Of a DNA stretch of 20,921 nucleotides, positions 9,196 to 17,107 are shown in pieces. Position numbers and translations under genes: made by a program. The notes under the pieces were generated by a model. It had not been told where the DNA came from. It did not search any database and saw nothing but the letters and a program-made list of their open reading frames with translations. Each line of letters starts with the position of its first letter. The first letter of the stretch is position 1. Origin of the DNA: RI-92 sp040235555 (GTDB taxonomy: Bacteria > Pseudomonadota > Gammaproteobacteria > UBA6429 > Thiohalophilaceae); assembly GCA_040235555.1 (NCBI GenBank), contig JBECKZ010000024.1, positions 1 through 20,921 on the forward strand, read 5' to 3'.

Positions 9196-10464
9196 ATGTC
9201 TGACTTTACGATTGCAATAATCGGCCTGGGTTATGTTGGCTTGCCATTGGCCGTGGAGTTTGGCAAGCATTTCCCTACCATCGGCTTTGATATTAACCAG
9301 TCTAGAATTAACGAATTAACAGCCGGTAAAGATTCCACGCTTGAAGTCAGCGGCGAGGAGCTGAGCCAGGCAAGTCAGCTCAAGTACACAACCTTGCTCA
9401 ACGACATTAAACCCGCAAATATCTATATCGTCACCGTTCCGACTCCCATTGACACCCACAAACGGCCTGATTTAACGCCACTACTTTCGGCCAGTCATAC
9501 TGTTGGTAAGGTCTTGAAAAAAGGCGATATTGTCATCTATGAGTCCACGGTTTACCCCGGTGCAACTGAAGAAGACTGTGTCCCGATTCTGGAGCAGGAA
9601 TCCGGTCTGAGCTTCAATCGTGACTTTTTCGCCGGCTATAGCCCGGAACGGATCAACCCGGGCGATAAGGAACACCGGGTCACCACCATCAAAAAAGTGA
9701 CCTCCGGTTCGACACCAGAAACCGCGGAGACCGTCGATAAACTCTACCGTTCCATTATTACGGCCGGTACACACAAGGCCAGTAGCATCAAGGTCGCGGA
9801 GGCCGCCAAGGTCATCGAAAACACCCAACGTGATTTGAATATTGCCTTGATTAACGAGCTATCCATTATTTTCAATAAACTGGGGATCGATACCCTGGAG
9901 GTTCTTGAGGCCGCAGGCACAAAATGGAATTTTCTGCCCTTTCGACCTGGTCTGGTGGGTGGGCACTGCATAGGCGTCGACCCATATTATTTGACCCACA
10001 AGGCTGAACAAATCGGATACATCCCGCAAGTCATTCTGGCCGGGCGACGTATCAATGATAATATGGGTGGTTATGTAGCAGGTCGTACAGTTAAGCTCAT
10101 GACCAAAAAGCGTATTCATGTTGTTGACTCGAATATTCTTATCCTTGGCCTTACCTTTAAAGAAAACTGTCCGGACCTGCGCAACACCCGGGTCACTGAC
10201 ATCATCCGGGAACTGAAAACCTACAACGCCAATGTAGACGTCTACGACCCCTGGGTCGATCCAATTGAAGCCCAACATGAATACGGTATTACCCCGATCA
10301 CACAACCGGCTGAAATGAAATACGATGCCATCATCCTGGCAGTAGCGCATCATCAGTTTCGCGAGATGGGGGAAGCTGGAATACGAAAATATGCCAAGCC
10401 CACCTCGGTTTTATTCGATGTCAAGCAAGTCTTGCCAAAAGATAAAGTTGACGCCCGGCTCTAA
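9196..10464 (+). CDS. tviB: Nucleotide-sugar 6-dehydrogenase, TviB/WbpO type
   Basis: This enzyme is expected to oxidise the C6 hydroxyl of a UDP-sugar to a carboxylate with two NAD+, producing a uronic acid donor in the cytoplasm. The 422 residues have the family layout: an NAD-binding Rossmann fold with GLGYVG at 10-15, the STVYPGATEE segment near 117-126, the catalytic Cys258 in VGGHCIGVDPYYL, and a C-terminal UDP-binding domain (LILGLTFKENCPDLRNTR). Overall similarity is to TviB (Vi antigen) and WbpO, which act on UDP-HexNAc, rather than to UDP-glucose dehydrogenase. The substrate is an inference. It is the first gene of a two-gene plus-strand unit with an epimerase 20 bases downstream, and has its own candidate promoter. 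The ribosome binding site is weak. Confidence 0.85.
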   Translation: MSDFTIAIIGLGYVGLPLAVEFGKHFPTIGFDINQSRINELTAGKDSTLEVSGEELSQASQLKYTTLLNDIKPANIYIVTVPTPIDTHKRPDLTPLLSASHTVGKVLKKGDIVIYESTVYPGATEEDCVPILEQESGLSFNRDFFAGYSPERINPGDKEHRVTTIKKVTSGSTPETAETVDKLYRSIITAGTHKASSIKVAEAAKVIENTQRDLNIALINELSIIFNKLGIDTLEVLEAAGTKWNFLPFRPGLVGGHCIGVDPYYLTHKAEQIGYIPQVILAGRRINDNMGGYVAGRTVKLMTKKRIHVVDSNILILGLTFKENCPDLRNTRVTDIIRELKTYNANVDVYDPWVDPIEAQHEYGITPITQPAEMKYDAIILAVAHHQFREMGEAGIRKYAKPTSVLFDVKQVLPKDKVDARL

Positions 10465-10484
10465 ATCAAGAGGACGCGAAAATT

Positions 10485-11492
<1,008 letters not shown>

Positions 11493-11524
11493 GAATTCTG
11501 GTTCTTGCCACGTAACACGATAAA

Positions 11525-11544
11525 AAGCCTGCGTTAGCAGGCTT
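11525..11544. terminator. Hairpin terminator between converging genes
   Basis: AAGCCTGC (11525-11532) and GCAGGCTT (11537-11544) form a perfect 8-base-pair stem with a GTTA loop. On the minus strand it is followed by more Ts (from the A run at 11522-11526), giving a good rho-independent terminator for tRNA-Pro. On the plus strand a looser T-rich tail could end the epimerase transcript, 32 bases after its stop codon. Confidence 0.75.
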
Positions 11545-11583
11545 CTTCAATTTCGTGATGTGGCCTTTAGGAATTTAGATGTG

Positions 11584-11661
<78 letters not shown>

Positions 11662-11680
11662 TGAATTTTCATTGCGGGAG

Positions 11681-11709
11681 ATTTTACCGTGAACCGCTGC
11701 GAGACACAC
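11681..11709 (-). promoter_or_regulatory. Weak candidate promoter for tRNA-Pro
   Basis: A minus-strand TAAAAT at 11681-11686 is followed by a G+C-rich stretch (CTCCCGC), as in stringently controlled tRNA promoters. The start would fall near 11674, about 13 bases before the tRNA. No good -35 box exists at the right distance (GTGTGT at 11704-11709). Read-through from the upstream operon is an alternative. Confidence 0.3.
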
Positions 11710-11727
11710 CCCCAATAAGGGATGGTG

Positions 11728-12081
11728 TCAGCTATTGAGAATGGCCTTGATTTCCTCCAGTTCCACTAGCAGGGACTGAATGGCCTCGCGGGACAAACGC
11801 TGGTCGTGGTTGGTAGTCTCAGTCAGTTGCAATCTGGCGCCGCCAATAGTGTAACCCTGCTCATACAACAGACTGCGAATCTGGCGAATCATGATCACAT
11901 CCTGACGCTGGTAATAACGTCGATTTCCCCGCCGTTTCACCGGCTTGAGCTGTGGAAATTCCTGTTCCCAATACCGCAGGACATGCGGTTTAACCTGACA
12001 CAGGTCGCTTACTTCGCCAATGGTGAAGTAGCGTTTTCCCGGAATCGGGGGAAGTTCATTGTTGTTGCTGGGTTCCAGCAT
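11728..12081 (-). CDS. MerR-family transcriptional regulator downstream of ihfA
   Basis: This small protein of 117 residues has a MerR-type winged helix near the N-terminus (YFTIGEVSDLCQVKPHVLRYWE, then RGNRRYYQRQDVIMIRQI) and a short helical tail. It lacks the long dimerisation helix with metal-binding Cys residues of CueR/ZntR, so no effector can be named. It resembles the orphan MerR-like gene between ihfA and tRNA-Pro in Pseudomonas and relatives. The ATG lies inside the end of ihfA (26 bases of overlap), so it is probably translated from the same transcript. The ribosome binding site is weak. Confidence 0.88.
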   Translation of the reverse strand: MLEPSNNNELPPIPGKRYFTIGEVSDLCQVKPHVLRYWEQEFPQLKPVKRRGNRRYYQRQDVIMIRQIRSLLYEQGYTIGGARLQLTETTNHDQRLSREAIQSLLVELEEIKAILNS

Positions 12082-12361
12082 ATGCTTCTACACGCGCCTT
12101 TAATTTTTGTCCTGGGCGGAACGTCACCACCCGACGTGCTGTTATGGGTATTTCTTCGCCTGTTTTGGGATTGCGGCCAGGACGCTGGCTCTTGTCCCGC
12201 AGGTCAAAATTGCCAAAACCTGATAGCTTGACCTGCTGCCCCTTTTCCAATGCCCCCCGAATTTCTTCAAAAAACTGCTCTACCAGCTCTTTTGCTTCCC
12301 GCTTGTTGAGTCCCAACTCTTCAAACAAACGCTCCGCCATCTCAGCCTTGGTCAATGCCAT
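12056..12361 (-). CDS. ihfA: Integration host factor subunit alpha
   Basis: IHF alpha pairs with IHF beta to bind and sharply bend DNA, with roles in transcription (including many sigma-54 promoters), recombination and replication. The 101 residues, close to the 99 of E. coli, cover the family from ALTKAEMAERLFEELGLNK to the beta arm with GRNPKTGEEIPI, which holds the Pro that intercalates in the minor groove. It lies 23 bases after pheT, as in E. coli and Pseudomonas, and overlaps the MerR-like gene. The likely ribosome binding site is GAGAGAA. The C-terminus ends in a run of Gln. Confidence 0.97.
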   Translation of the reverse strand: MALTKAEMAERLFEELGLNKREAKELVEQFFEEIRGALEKGQQVKLSGFGNFDLRDKSQRPGRNPKTGEEIPITARRVVTFRPGQKLKARVEAYAGTQQQQ

Positions 12362-12384
12362 CGTTGTTGTTCTCTCACGGCTTG

Positions 12385-14763
12385 TTATTGTCGTAGGGTC
12401 GCACGAACTTCGGCCTCAAGCGCGCGAATTACACGCTCCATGACCGCATCCACGTCACTGTCTGTAAGAGTGCGCGAAAGATCCTGCAAGGTCAAGCCTA
12501 AAGCCAGACTTTTTCGTCCAGAATCAATACCTTCGCCAGTATACATGTCAAATAACTCGACCTTCTGTAGAGTTTGCGGTGCGGCTTTACGGACACAATC
12601 CTGCACGTTCTGCGCAGTTACGGACCGATCCACGATAATTGCCAGGTCACGCCGTATCGCTGGATACTTGGATACTGCGTGGTAGGCGGGCAGGCTCCCT
12701 TGCTGCAAACTATCTGTAGTTAATTCAAACAGATACATAGTTTGGTCTATATCCAGGATTTTTGCCACCTGTGGATGTATCGCACCCAGCCATCCAACAT
12801 GTTTATCATCCCGCAATATTTGTGCAGTTTGACCTGGATGGAGCGCCGGATGGTGCCCTGCATCAAATTTAAAGCTTGAAAAACAACCTGTTAGCTCAAA
12901 TAAAGATTCCAACATCCCTTTGGCGTCATAAAAGTCCACTGACCGTTTGGCTTCGCCCCACTGTTCGGGAACGGCCTTACCAGTCAGCAGGCCGGCAATA
13001 ACCATTTCCTGTTTTAAATCAGTAGGCTGTTGCAAAAACTTAAGGCCGCACTCGAATAAGAATAACCGGTTTTGCTGCCGATTCAAGTTGTACTTCATGG
13101 CTTGGACCAAACCCGCCCATAAATTAGTGCGCATGACACTCATCTCGGCTGAGATGGGATTCGCCAGGGCAATTGCGGAAACATCCGGATCCAGGGCTTG
13201 CTGGAATTTGGGGTCCACGAAGCTGTATGTCACCGCCTCCTGATACCCCATATCCACCAAGGCCTGTCGAATACGCCGCTGAGCCAGCATCGCTTCAGGT
13301 AGACTACCCATCTGCATGGGGCTGACAGGCTGCTCCAGAGTGAGGCGGTTATAGCCATAAACTCGCGCCACTTCCTCGATCAGGTCCTCCTCGATGCTGA
13401 TATCGAAGCGAAACGCCGGTGGCGTCACTTCCCAGCCGGATTTCTTGTCCAACAGGCGCATACCTAGACGCAAGAGGATATCTTCGATGCTGTCTGCCGC
13501 CAGCGTATTCCCCAGCACCTGGCCAATGCGGGCCTGACGCAGCAATATTGGACTGGATGCCGGCAGATGGGACGTCTTGGCAACCTGGATGACAGGCCCC
13601 GCTTTGCCACCCACGATCTCCAGCAGCAGCTGGGTGGCCCGCTCCATAGCCCGGGTTTGTAACTCAGGCGAGACCCCCCGTTCGAAACGATGGGAGGAAT
13701 CCGTATGCAAGCCGTATGAACGGGCTTTACCGGCGATGCTAAGTGGATTGAAGAAGGCGCTCTCCAGAAAAATATCCACTGTATCGTCGTGTACGGCGCT
13801 CTCCTCGCCTCCCATGATGCCAGCTAGTGCTAAAGGACCTTTGGCATCGGCGATCACTAAAGTCCCTGGCTGCAATTCGATAGTCTGGCCGTCCAACAAT
13901 AACAATTTCTCACCAGGGTTGGCATGACGCACGTCGATACCACCCTTCAGTTTGGCCAGATCGAAGGCATGCATCGGTTGCCCCAGCTCGAGTAGGACGT
14001 AGTTCGTCACATCCACCACCGGTGACAAACTGCGCAGGCCAGACCGGCGCAGGCGTTCCTGCAACCATAGCGGTGTGGTTGCTGCTGGATTGATCCCACG
14101 AATCACCCGGCCGCAATACAGCGGGCAATCCGCCTCGGCATCGAGAGTGACCTGGAAACTATCCTGGATGCTGGCAGCAATCGGTTCGATTGCGGGTGCA
14201 GAAACATCGAGTTTATTCAGAACTGCCACTTCCCGCGCCACCCCTTCGACACCCAGACAGTCGCCGCGATTGGGGGTCAGCCCCAATTCAATACTGACGT
14301 CATCCAGTTGCAGATAGTCGCGGACGGATTGGCCTACCGGCGCATCGGGTGCCAAAGGTAATAACCCCTCGGAAGATTCCGCCAGGCCCAGTTCCTTGGC
14401 CGAACACAACATACCGAAGGACTCAACCCCACGTAGTTTGGATTTCTTTATCTTGAAGTCACCCGGTAAGCTGGCGCCAATCAGGGCCACCGGGGCCTTC
14501 ATGCCGGCATGGACATTGGCAGCGCCGCAGACGATTTGCAGCTGTGCTTTGTCGCCAACATTGACCTGACACACCCGCAGCTTGTCTGCGTCTGGGTGTT
14601 TTTCCAGGCTGACAACTTCACCGACGACAACCTTGTCAAATTCACTTGCCACCGGCTCCAAGGCATCCACTTCCAGGCCAGCCATGGTCAGTTGCTCGGC
14701 CAGTTCCACAGTTGAAATAGGCGGATTCACCCACTCCCGTAACCATTGTTCGCTGAATTTCAT
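12385..14763 (-). CDS. pheT: Phenylalanyl-tRNA synthetase beta subunit
   Basis: This is the beta chain of the alpha2-beta2 PheRS, which charges tRNA-Phe and carries the editing site that clears Tyr-tRNA-Phe. At 792 residues it is the family length (E. coli 795). It starts MKFSEQWLREWVNPP. An EMAP/OB-type tRNA-binding domain follows (about 40-150, with HPDADKLRVCQVNVG). The B3/B4 editing domain (about 215-400) includes VDVTNYVLLELGQPMHAFD. B5 and the catalytic-like core come next (RIRQALVDMGYQEAVTYSF). A C-terminal ferredoxin-like anticodon-binding domain contains KYPAIRRDLAIIVD. It begins 12 bases after pheS. The ribosome binding site is poor, which suggests coupling to pheS translation. Confidence 0.98.
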   Translation of the reverse strand: MKFSEQWLREWVNPPISTVELAEQLTMAGLEVDALEPVASEFDKVVVGEVVSLEKHPDADKLRVCQVNVGDKAQLQIVCGAANVHAGMKAPVALIGASLPGDFKIKKSKLRGVESFGMLCSAKELGLAESSEGLLPLAPDAPVGQSVRDYLQLDDVSIELGLTPNRGDCLGVEGVAREVAVLNKLDVSAPAIEPIAASIQDSFQVTLDAEADCPLYCGRVIRGINPAATTPLWLQERLRRSGLRSLSPVVDVTNYVLLELGQPMHAFDLAKLKGGIDVRHANPGEKLLLLDGQTIELQPGTLVIADAKGPLALAGIMGGEESAVHDDTVDIFLESAFFNPLSIAGKARSYGLHTDSSHRFERGVSPELQTRAMERATQLLLEIVGGKAGPVIQVAKTSHLPASSPILLRQARIGQVLGNTLAADSIEDILLRLGMRLLDKKSGWEVTPPAFRFDISIEEDLIEEVARVYGYNRLTLEQPVSPMQMGSLPEAMLAQRRIRQALVDMGYQEAVTYSFVDPKFQQALDPDVSAIALANPISAEMSVMRTNLWAGLVQAMKYNLNRQQNRLFLFECGLKFLQQPTDLKQEMVIAGLLTGKAVPEQWGEAKRSVDFYDAKGMLESLFELTGCFSSFKFDAGHHPALHPGQTAQILRDDKHVGWLGAIHPQVAKILDIDQTMYLFELTTDSLQQGSLPAYHAVSKYPAIRRDLAIIVDRSVTAQNVQDCVRKAAPQTLQKVELFDMYTGEGIDSGRKSLALGLTLQDLSRTLTDSDVDAVMERVIRALEAEVRATLRQ

Positions 14764-14775
14764 ATTTTATTTTCT

Positions 14776-15798
14776 TTACTTGAATTGTTGTAAGAAGCGC
14801 AGGTCGTTCTCGAAGAACAGGCGCAGGTCATTGACGCCATAGCGCAGCATGGCCAGGCGCTCGACGCCCATGCCAAAGGCAAACCCGGTGTAGATTTCGC
14901 TGTCGATATTGACGTGCTTGAACACATTGGGGTGCACCATGCCGCAACCCAGGACTTCCAGCCAGCCAGTCTGCTTGCATACGCGACAACCCGCACCACT
15001 GCACATGACGCATTGAATATCCGCTTCCGCGGAAGGCTCGGTAAACGGGAAGTACGAAGGACGAAATCGCACCGAAAGGTCATCTCGCTCGAAAAACTGC
15101 TGCAAAAACTCAATCAGAATCGCTTTCAAATCGGTGAAACTGACATTTTTGTCGACCATCAGGCCTTCCACCTGATGGAACATCGGGGTATGTGTGACAT
15201 CGGAATCACAGCGATAAACACGTCCCGGGGCAATAATTTTTAGTGGCGGTTGGCGCTCCTGCATCACCCGGATCTGCACCGGTGAGGTATGCGTACGCAA
15301 CACCAGCTTGTCGTTGATATAAAACGTGTCATGCATGGCACGGGCCGGGTGCGACTCAGGTATATTCAGGGCTTCGAAGTTATGAAAGTCGTCTTCGATT
15401 TCTGGACCCTCGGCAATTTCAAAGCCTAACTGGTTAAACAGATCTTCGATGCGATACAGCACCCGTGTTACTGGGTGTAACCCCCCCATACCGCGGGTAC
15501 GACCGGGCATGGTGACATCAATAGTTTCACTGGCCAGTTGTGCCTGCAGCTTGGCGTTTTGCAGCGTGTCCTTTTTCGCTTCGATCGCGGTTTGAATCGT
15601 CTGCTTGGCGCGATTGATCACCTGCCCGGCTTCCGGCCGCTGTTCCGCCGGCAGTTTGCCGAGTTCCTTCATCATGCCGGTGATGCTGCCTTTTTTACCC
15701 AGGTAATTGACGCGCACCTCGTCCAGGCTTTGCAAATCTGCGGCATTTTGGATCGCCTGCTGCGCATCACTAATCAGTTTTTCAAGTTGTTGTTCCAC
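14776..15798 (-). CDS. pheS: Phenylalanyl-tRNA synthetase alpha subunit
   Basis: This is the catalytic subunit of PheRS, 340 residues. It has an N-terminal coiled coil (about 1-85) and a class II core. Visible motifs are HPARAMHDTFY, RVYRCDSDVTHTPMFHQVEG and the motif-3 region FAFGMGVERLAMLRYGV. An insertion holds four Cys in CVMCSGAGCRVC, a zinc-ribbon-like CxxC-x4-CxxC found in many bacterial PheS but absent from E. coli. The start is a GTG; the only AGGA upstream lies 12 bases away, which is long. An in-frame ATC two codons earlier (15804) would have ideal spacing but is not assumed. A terminator-like hairpin separates it from rplT. Confidence 0.97.
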   Translation of the reverse strand: MEQQLEKLISDAQQAIQNAADLQSLDEVRVNYLGKKGSITGMMKELGKLPAEQRPEAGQVINRAKQTIQTAIEAKKDTLQNAKLQAQLASETIDVTMPGRTRGMGGLHPVTRVLYRIEDLFNQLGFEIAEGPEIEDDFHNFEALNIPESHPARAMHDTFYINDKLVLRTHTSPVQIRVMQERQPPLKIIAPGRVYRCDSDVTHTPMFHQVEGLMVDKNVSFTDLKAILIEFLQQFFERDDLSVRFRPSYFPFTEPSAEADIQCVMCSGAGCRVCKQTGWLEVLGCGMVHPNVFKHVNIDSEIYTGFAFGMGVERLAMLRYGVNDLRLFFENDLRFLQQFK

Positions 15799-15821
15799 TG
15801 TGATGTATTTTCCTCAATAGC

Positions 15822-15858
15822 AAACAAAAACGGGAAGACCACCGAGGTAGCCTTCCCG
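15822..15858 (-). terminator. Terminator or attenuator hairpin between rplT and pheS
   Basis: On the minus strand CGGGAAG (15852-15858) pairs with CTTCCCG (15831-15837), an inner ACC/GGT pairing narrows the loop, and the T tract TTTTTG follows (A run at 15824-15830). Flanking AGCAAA/TTTGCT can extend the fold. It would stop part of the transcription coming from the ribosomal protein genes before pheS. Unlike E. coli, no Phe-rich leader peptide precedes it. Confidence 0.65.
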
Positions 15859-15907
15859 CATTTGCTTGTTTCTAATTGCCCGATGGGGCGATAACGCTGA
15901 CAGTCGA

Positions 15908-16264
15908 CTACGCGAGGCTGGCCTTGGCCTTTTCCGCGAGGGCTGCAAAAGCGGCTTTGTCGTGTACGGCGATGTCCGCCAGCACCTTGCGATCGATTTC
16001 AATCGCCGCCTTTTTCAGCCCATTCATAAATCGGCTGTAAGACAAACCGCAATCACGTGCAGCGGCGTTGATCCGTGCTATCCACAGCACCCGGAACTGG
16101 CGCTTGCGTTGGCGACGATCGCGAAATGCGTATTGACCGGCCTTGGTCACCGCCTGGGTCGCAACACGATAGACGTTCTTGCGGCGGCCGCGATAACCCT
16201 TGGCTTGCTCGAGCACTTTTTTATGTTTGGCGTGAGCAGTGACGCCACGTTTAACTCTTGCCAT
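15908..16264 (-). CDS. rplT: 50S ribosomal protein bL20
   Basis: bL20 is an early 23S rRNA-binding protein needed for 50S assembly, and in E. coli it represses translation of its own operon. The 118 residues equal the usual length and begin ARVKRGVTAHAKHKKVLEQA, a basic RNA-binding extension, followed by the helical C-terminal domain (LSYSRFMNGLKKA). It starts 15 bases after rpmI with GGAGG upstream of the ATG. The order infC-rpmI-rplT is conserved. Confidence 0.98.
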   Translation of the reverse strand: MARVKRGVTAHAKHKKVLEQAKGYRGRRKNVYRVATQAVTKAGQYAFRDRRQRKRQFRVLWIARINAAARDCGLSYSRFMNGLKKAAIEIDRKVLADIAVHDKAAFAALAEKAKASLA

Positions 16265-16279
16265 TGCGCATTCCTCCTT

Positions 16280-16477
16280 TTAGACGTACGGCAGCATACG
16301 GGCAATCAGCTTGGTATCGGCTTCGTGAACCAGCTGGCTGCTACGCAGTTGACGTTTACGCTTGGTCGGTTTCTTCGTCAGGATATGACGACGATGGGAC
16401 TGCGCGTGCTTATAACGGCCCGAGGCCGTCTTCCGAAAGCGCTTGGCGGCGCCCCGGTTGGTCTTCATCTTTGGCAT
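16280..16477 (-). CDS. rpmI: 50S ribosomal protein bL35
   Basis: bL35 is a small basic protein of the large ribosomal subunit. The 65 residues match the family length: MPKMKTNRGAAKRFRKT at the start, then the Lys/Arg-rich centre (SHRRHILTKKPTKRKRQLR). The ATG has AGGAG 8 bases upstream. It lies between infC and rplT, 108 bases after infC. In E. coli L20 represses this cistron through RNA around the infC-rpmI junction. Confidence 0.98.
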   Translation of the reverse strand: MPKMKTNRGAAKRFRKTASGRYKHAQSHRRHILTKKPTKRKRQLRSSQLVHEADTKLIARMLPYV

Positions 16478-16585
16478 CTTGTGTACTCCTAAGTTAATAA
16501 CGTTGAATCACTTGTTGAGAAAAAATGTTTCATTTCTCGCTACCCATCAGAGGGTGGACGCAACGTGTGCCAGTTATGTCAAAAA
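16478..16585 (-). promoter_or_regulatory. infC-rpmI spacer, possible L20 operator
   Basis: This 108-base spacer is unusually long for the operon and sits where E. coli carries the L20 translational operator. On the minus strand I see GAGAAA...TTTCTC closing a stem and a shorter ACCC...GGGT hairpin. I could not recognise the L20-binding pseudoknot itself, so the role rests on position only. Confidence 0.3.
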
Positions 16586-17104
16586 CTACTTCTTTTTGGG
16601 CGCCAGCACCATGACCATCTGGCGACCTTCCATTTTCGGGAACTGTTCAACACTCCCGAACTCTTCCAGGTCCTTTTCGACCCGTTGGAGTAACTTCTGA
16701 CCCAATTCCATATGGGCCATCTCACGGCCACGAAACCGCAAGGTCACTTTCGCTTTATCTCCACTGCTCAGAAACTTGATCAGGTTACGCAGTTTAACCT
16801 GGTAGTCCTGCTCTTCCGTACCGGGACGGAATTTGATTTCCTTGACGTGGATGACCTTCTGCTTCTTTTTCGCCGCGTGTTTTTTCTTGCTCAACTCGAA
16901 CAGGAATTTGCCGTAGTCCATCACCCGGCAAACTGGCGGCTTGGCATCCGGGGCAATCTCTACAAGGTCCAGGTCCGCCTCCTCGGCCAGCTCCAGCGCC
17001 TTGCTAGTCGGCATCACACCGACCTGTTCACCCTCAGCCCCTATCAAACGCACTTCAGGTACCTTGATGGCATCGTTGATGCGCGTCTCTTTCGCAGTAG
17101 CGAT
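16586..17104 (-). CDS. infC: Translation initiation factor IF-3 (AUC start codon)
   Basis: IF-3 binds the 30S subunit, prevents premature 50S joining and proofreads the start codon and initiator tRNA. The 172 residues (E. coli 180) cover the N-domain (RINDAIKVPEVRLIGAEG, LDLVEIAPDAKPPVCRVMDYGK), the Lys-rich linker (KKKHAAKKKQK) and the C-domain (EIKFRPGTEEQDYQVKLRN). In this frame the stop codon of thrS is only one codon upstream, and there is no ATG, GTG or TTG before a GTG at 17053 that would remove the conserved RINDAI region. The ATC at 17104 has GGAGGG (17112-17117) 7 bases upstream and is the best start. E. coli infC likewise uses a rare AUU, which lets IF-3 repress itself. Confidence 0.95.
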   Translation of the reverse strand: MATAKETRINDAIKVPEVRLIGAEGEQVGVMPTSKALELAEEADLDLVEIAPDAKPPVCRVMDYGKFLFELSKKKHAAKKKQKVIHVKEIKFRPGTEEQDYQVKLRNLIKFLSSGDKAKVTLRFRGREMAHMELGQKLLQRVEKDLEEFGSVEQFPKMEGRQMVMVLAPKKK

Positions 17105-17107
17105 ACG

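Noticed and set aside
11706..11729. Hairpin right after the MerR-like gene (ACACC...GGTGT) considered as terminator
   Set aside because: The stem is short and no T tract follows, so it cannot be called a terminator.
12440..14842. Several plus-strand open frames opposite pheT
   Set aside because: They are shadows of a well-conserved full-length gene and have no domain features or start signals of their own.
15814..15861. Possible 15-residue leader peptide before pheS (MREGYLGGLPVFVCY)
   Set aside because: It has no ribosome binding site, a single Phe codon, and simply overlaps the terminator stem.
16564..16576. Sigma-54-like TGGCAC...TTGC on the minus strand in the infC-rpmI spacer
   Set aside because: Only 3 bases separate the two parts, so GG and GC are 10 rather than 12 bases apart; the gene context gives no support.
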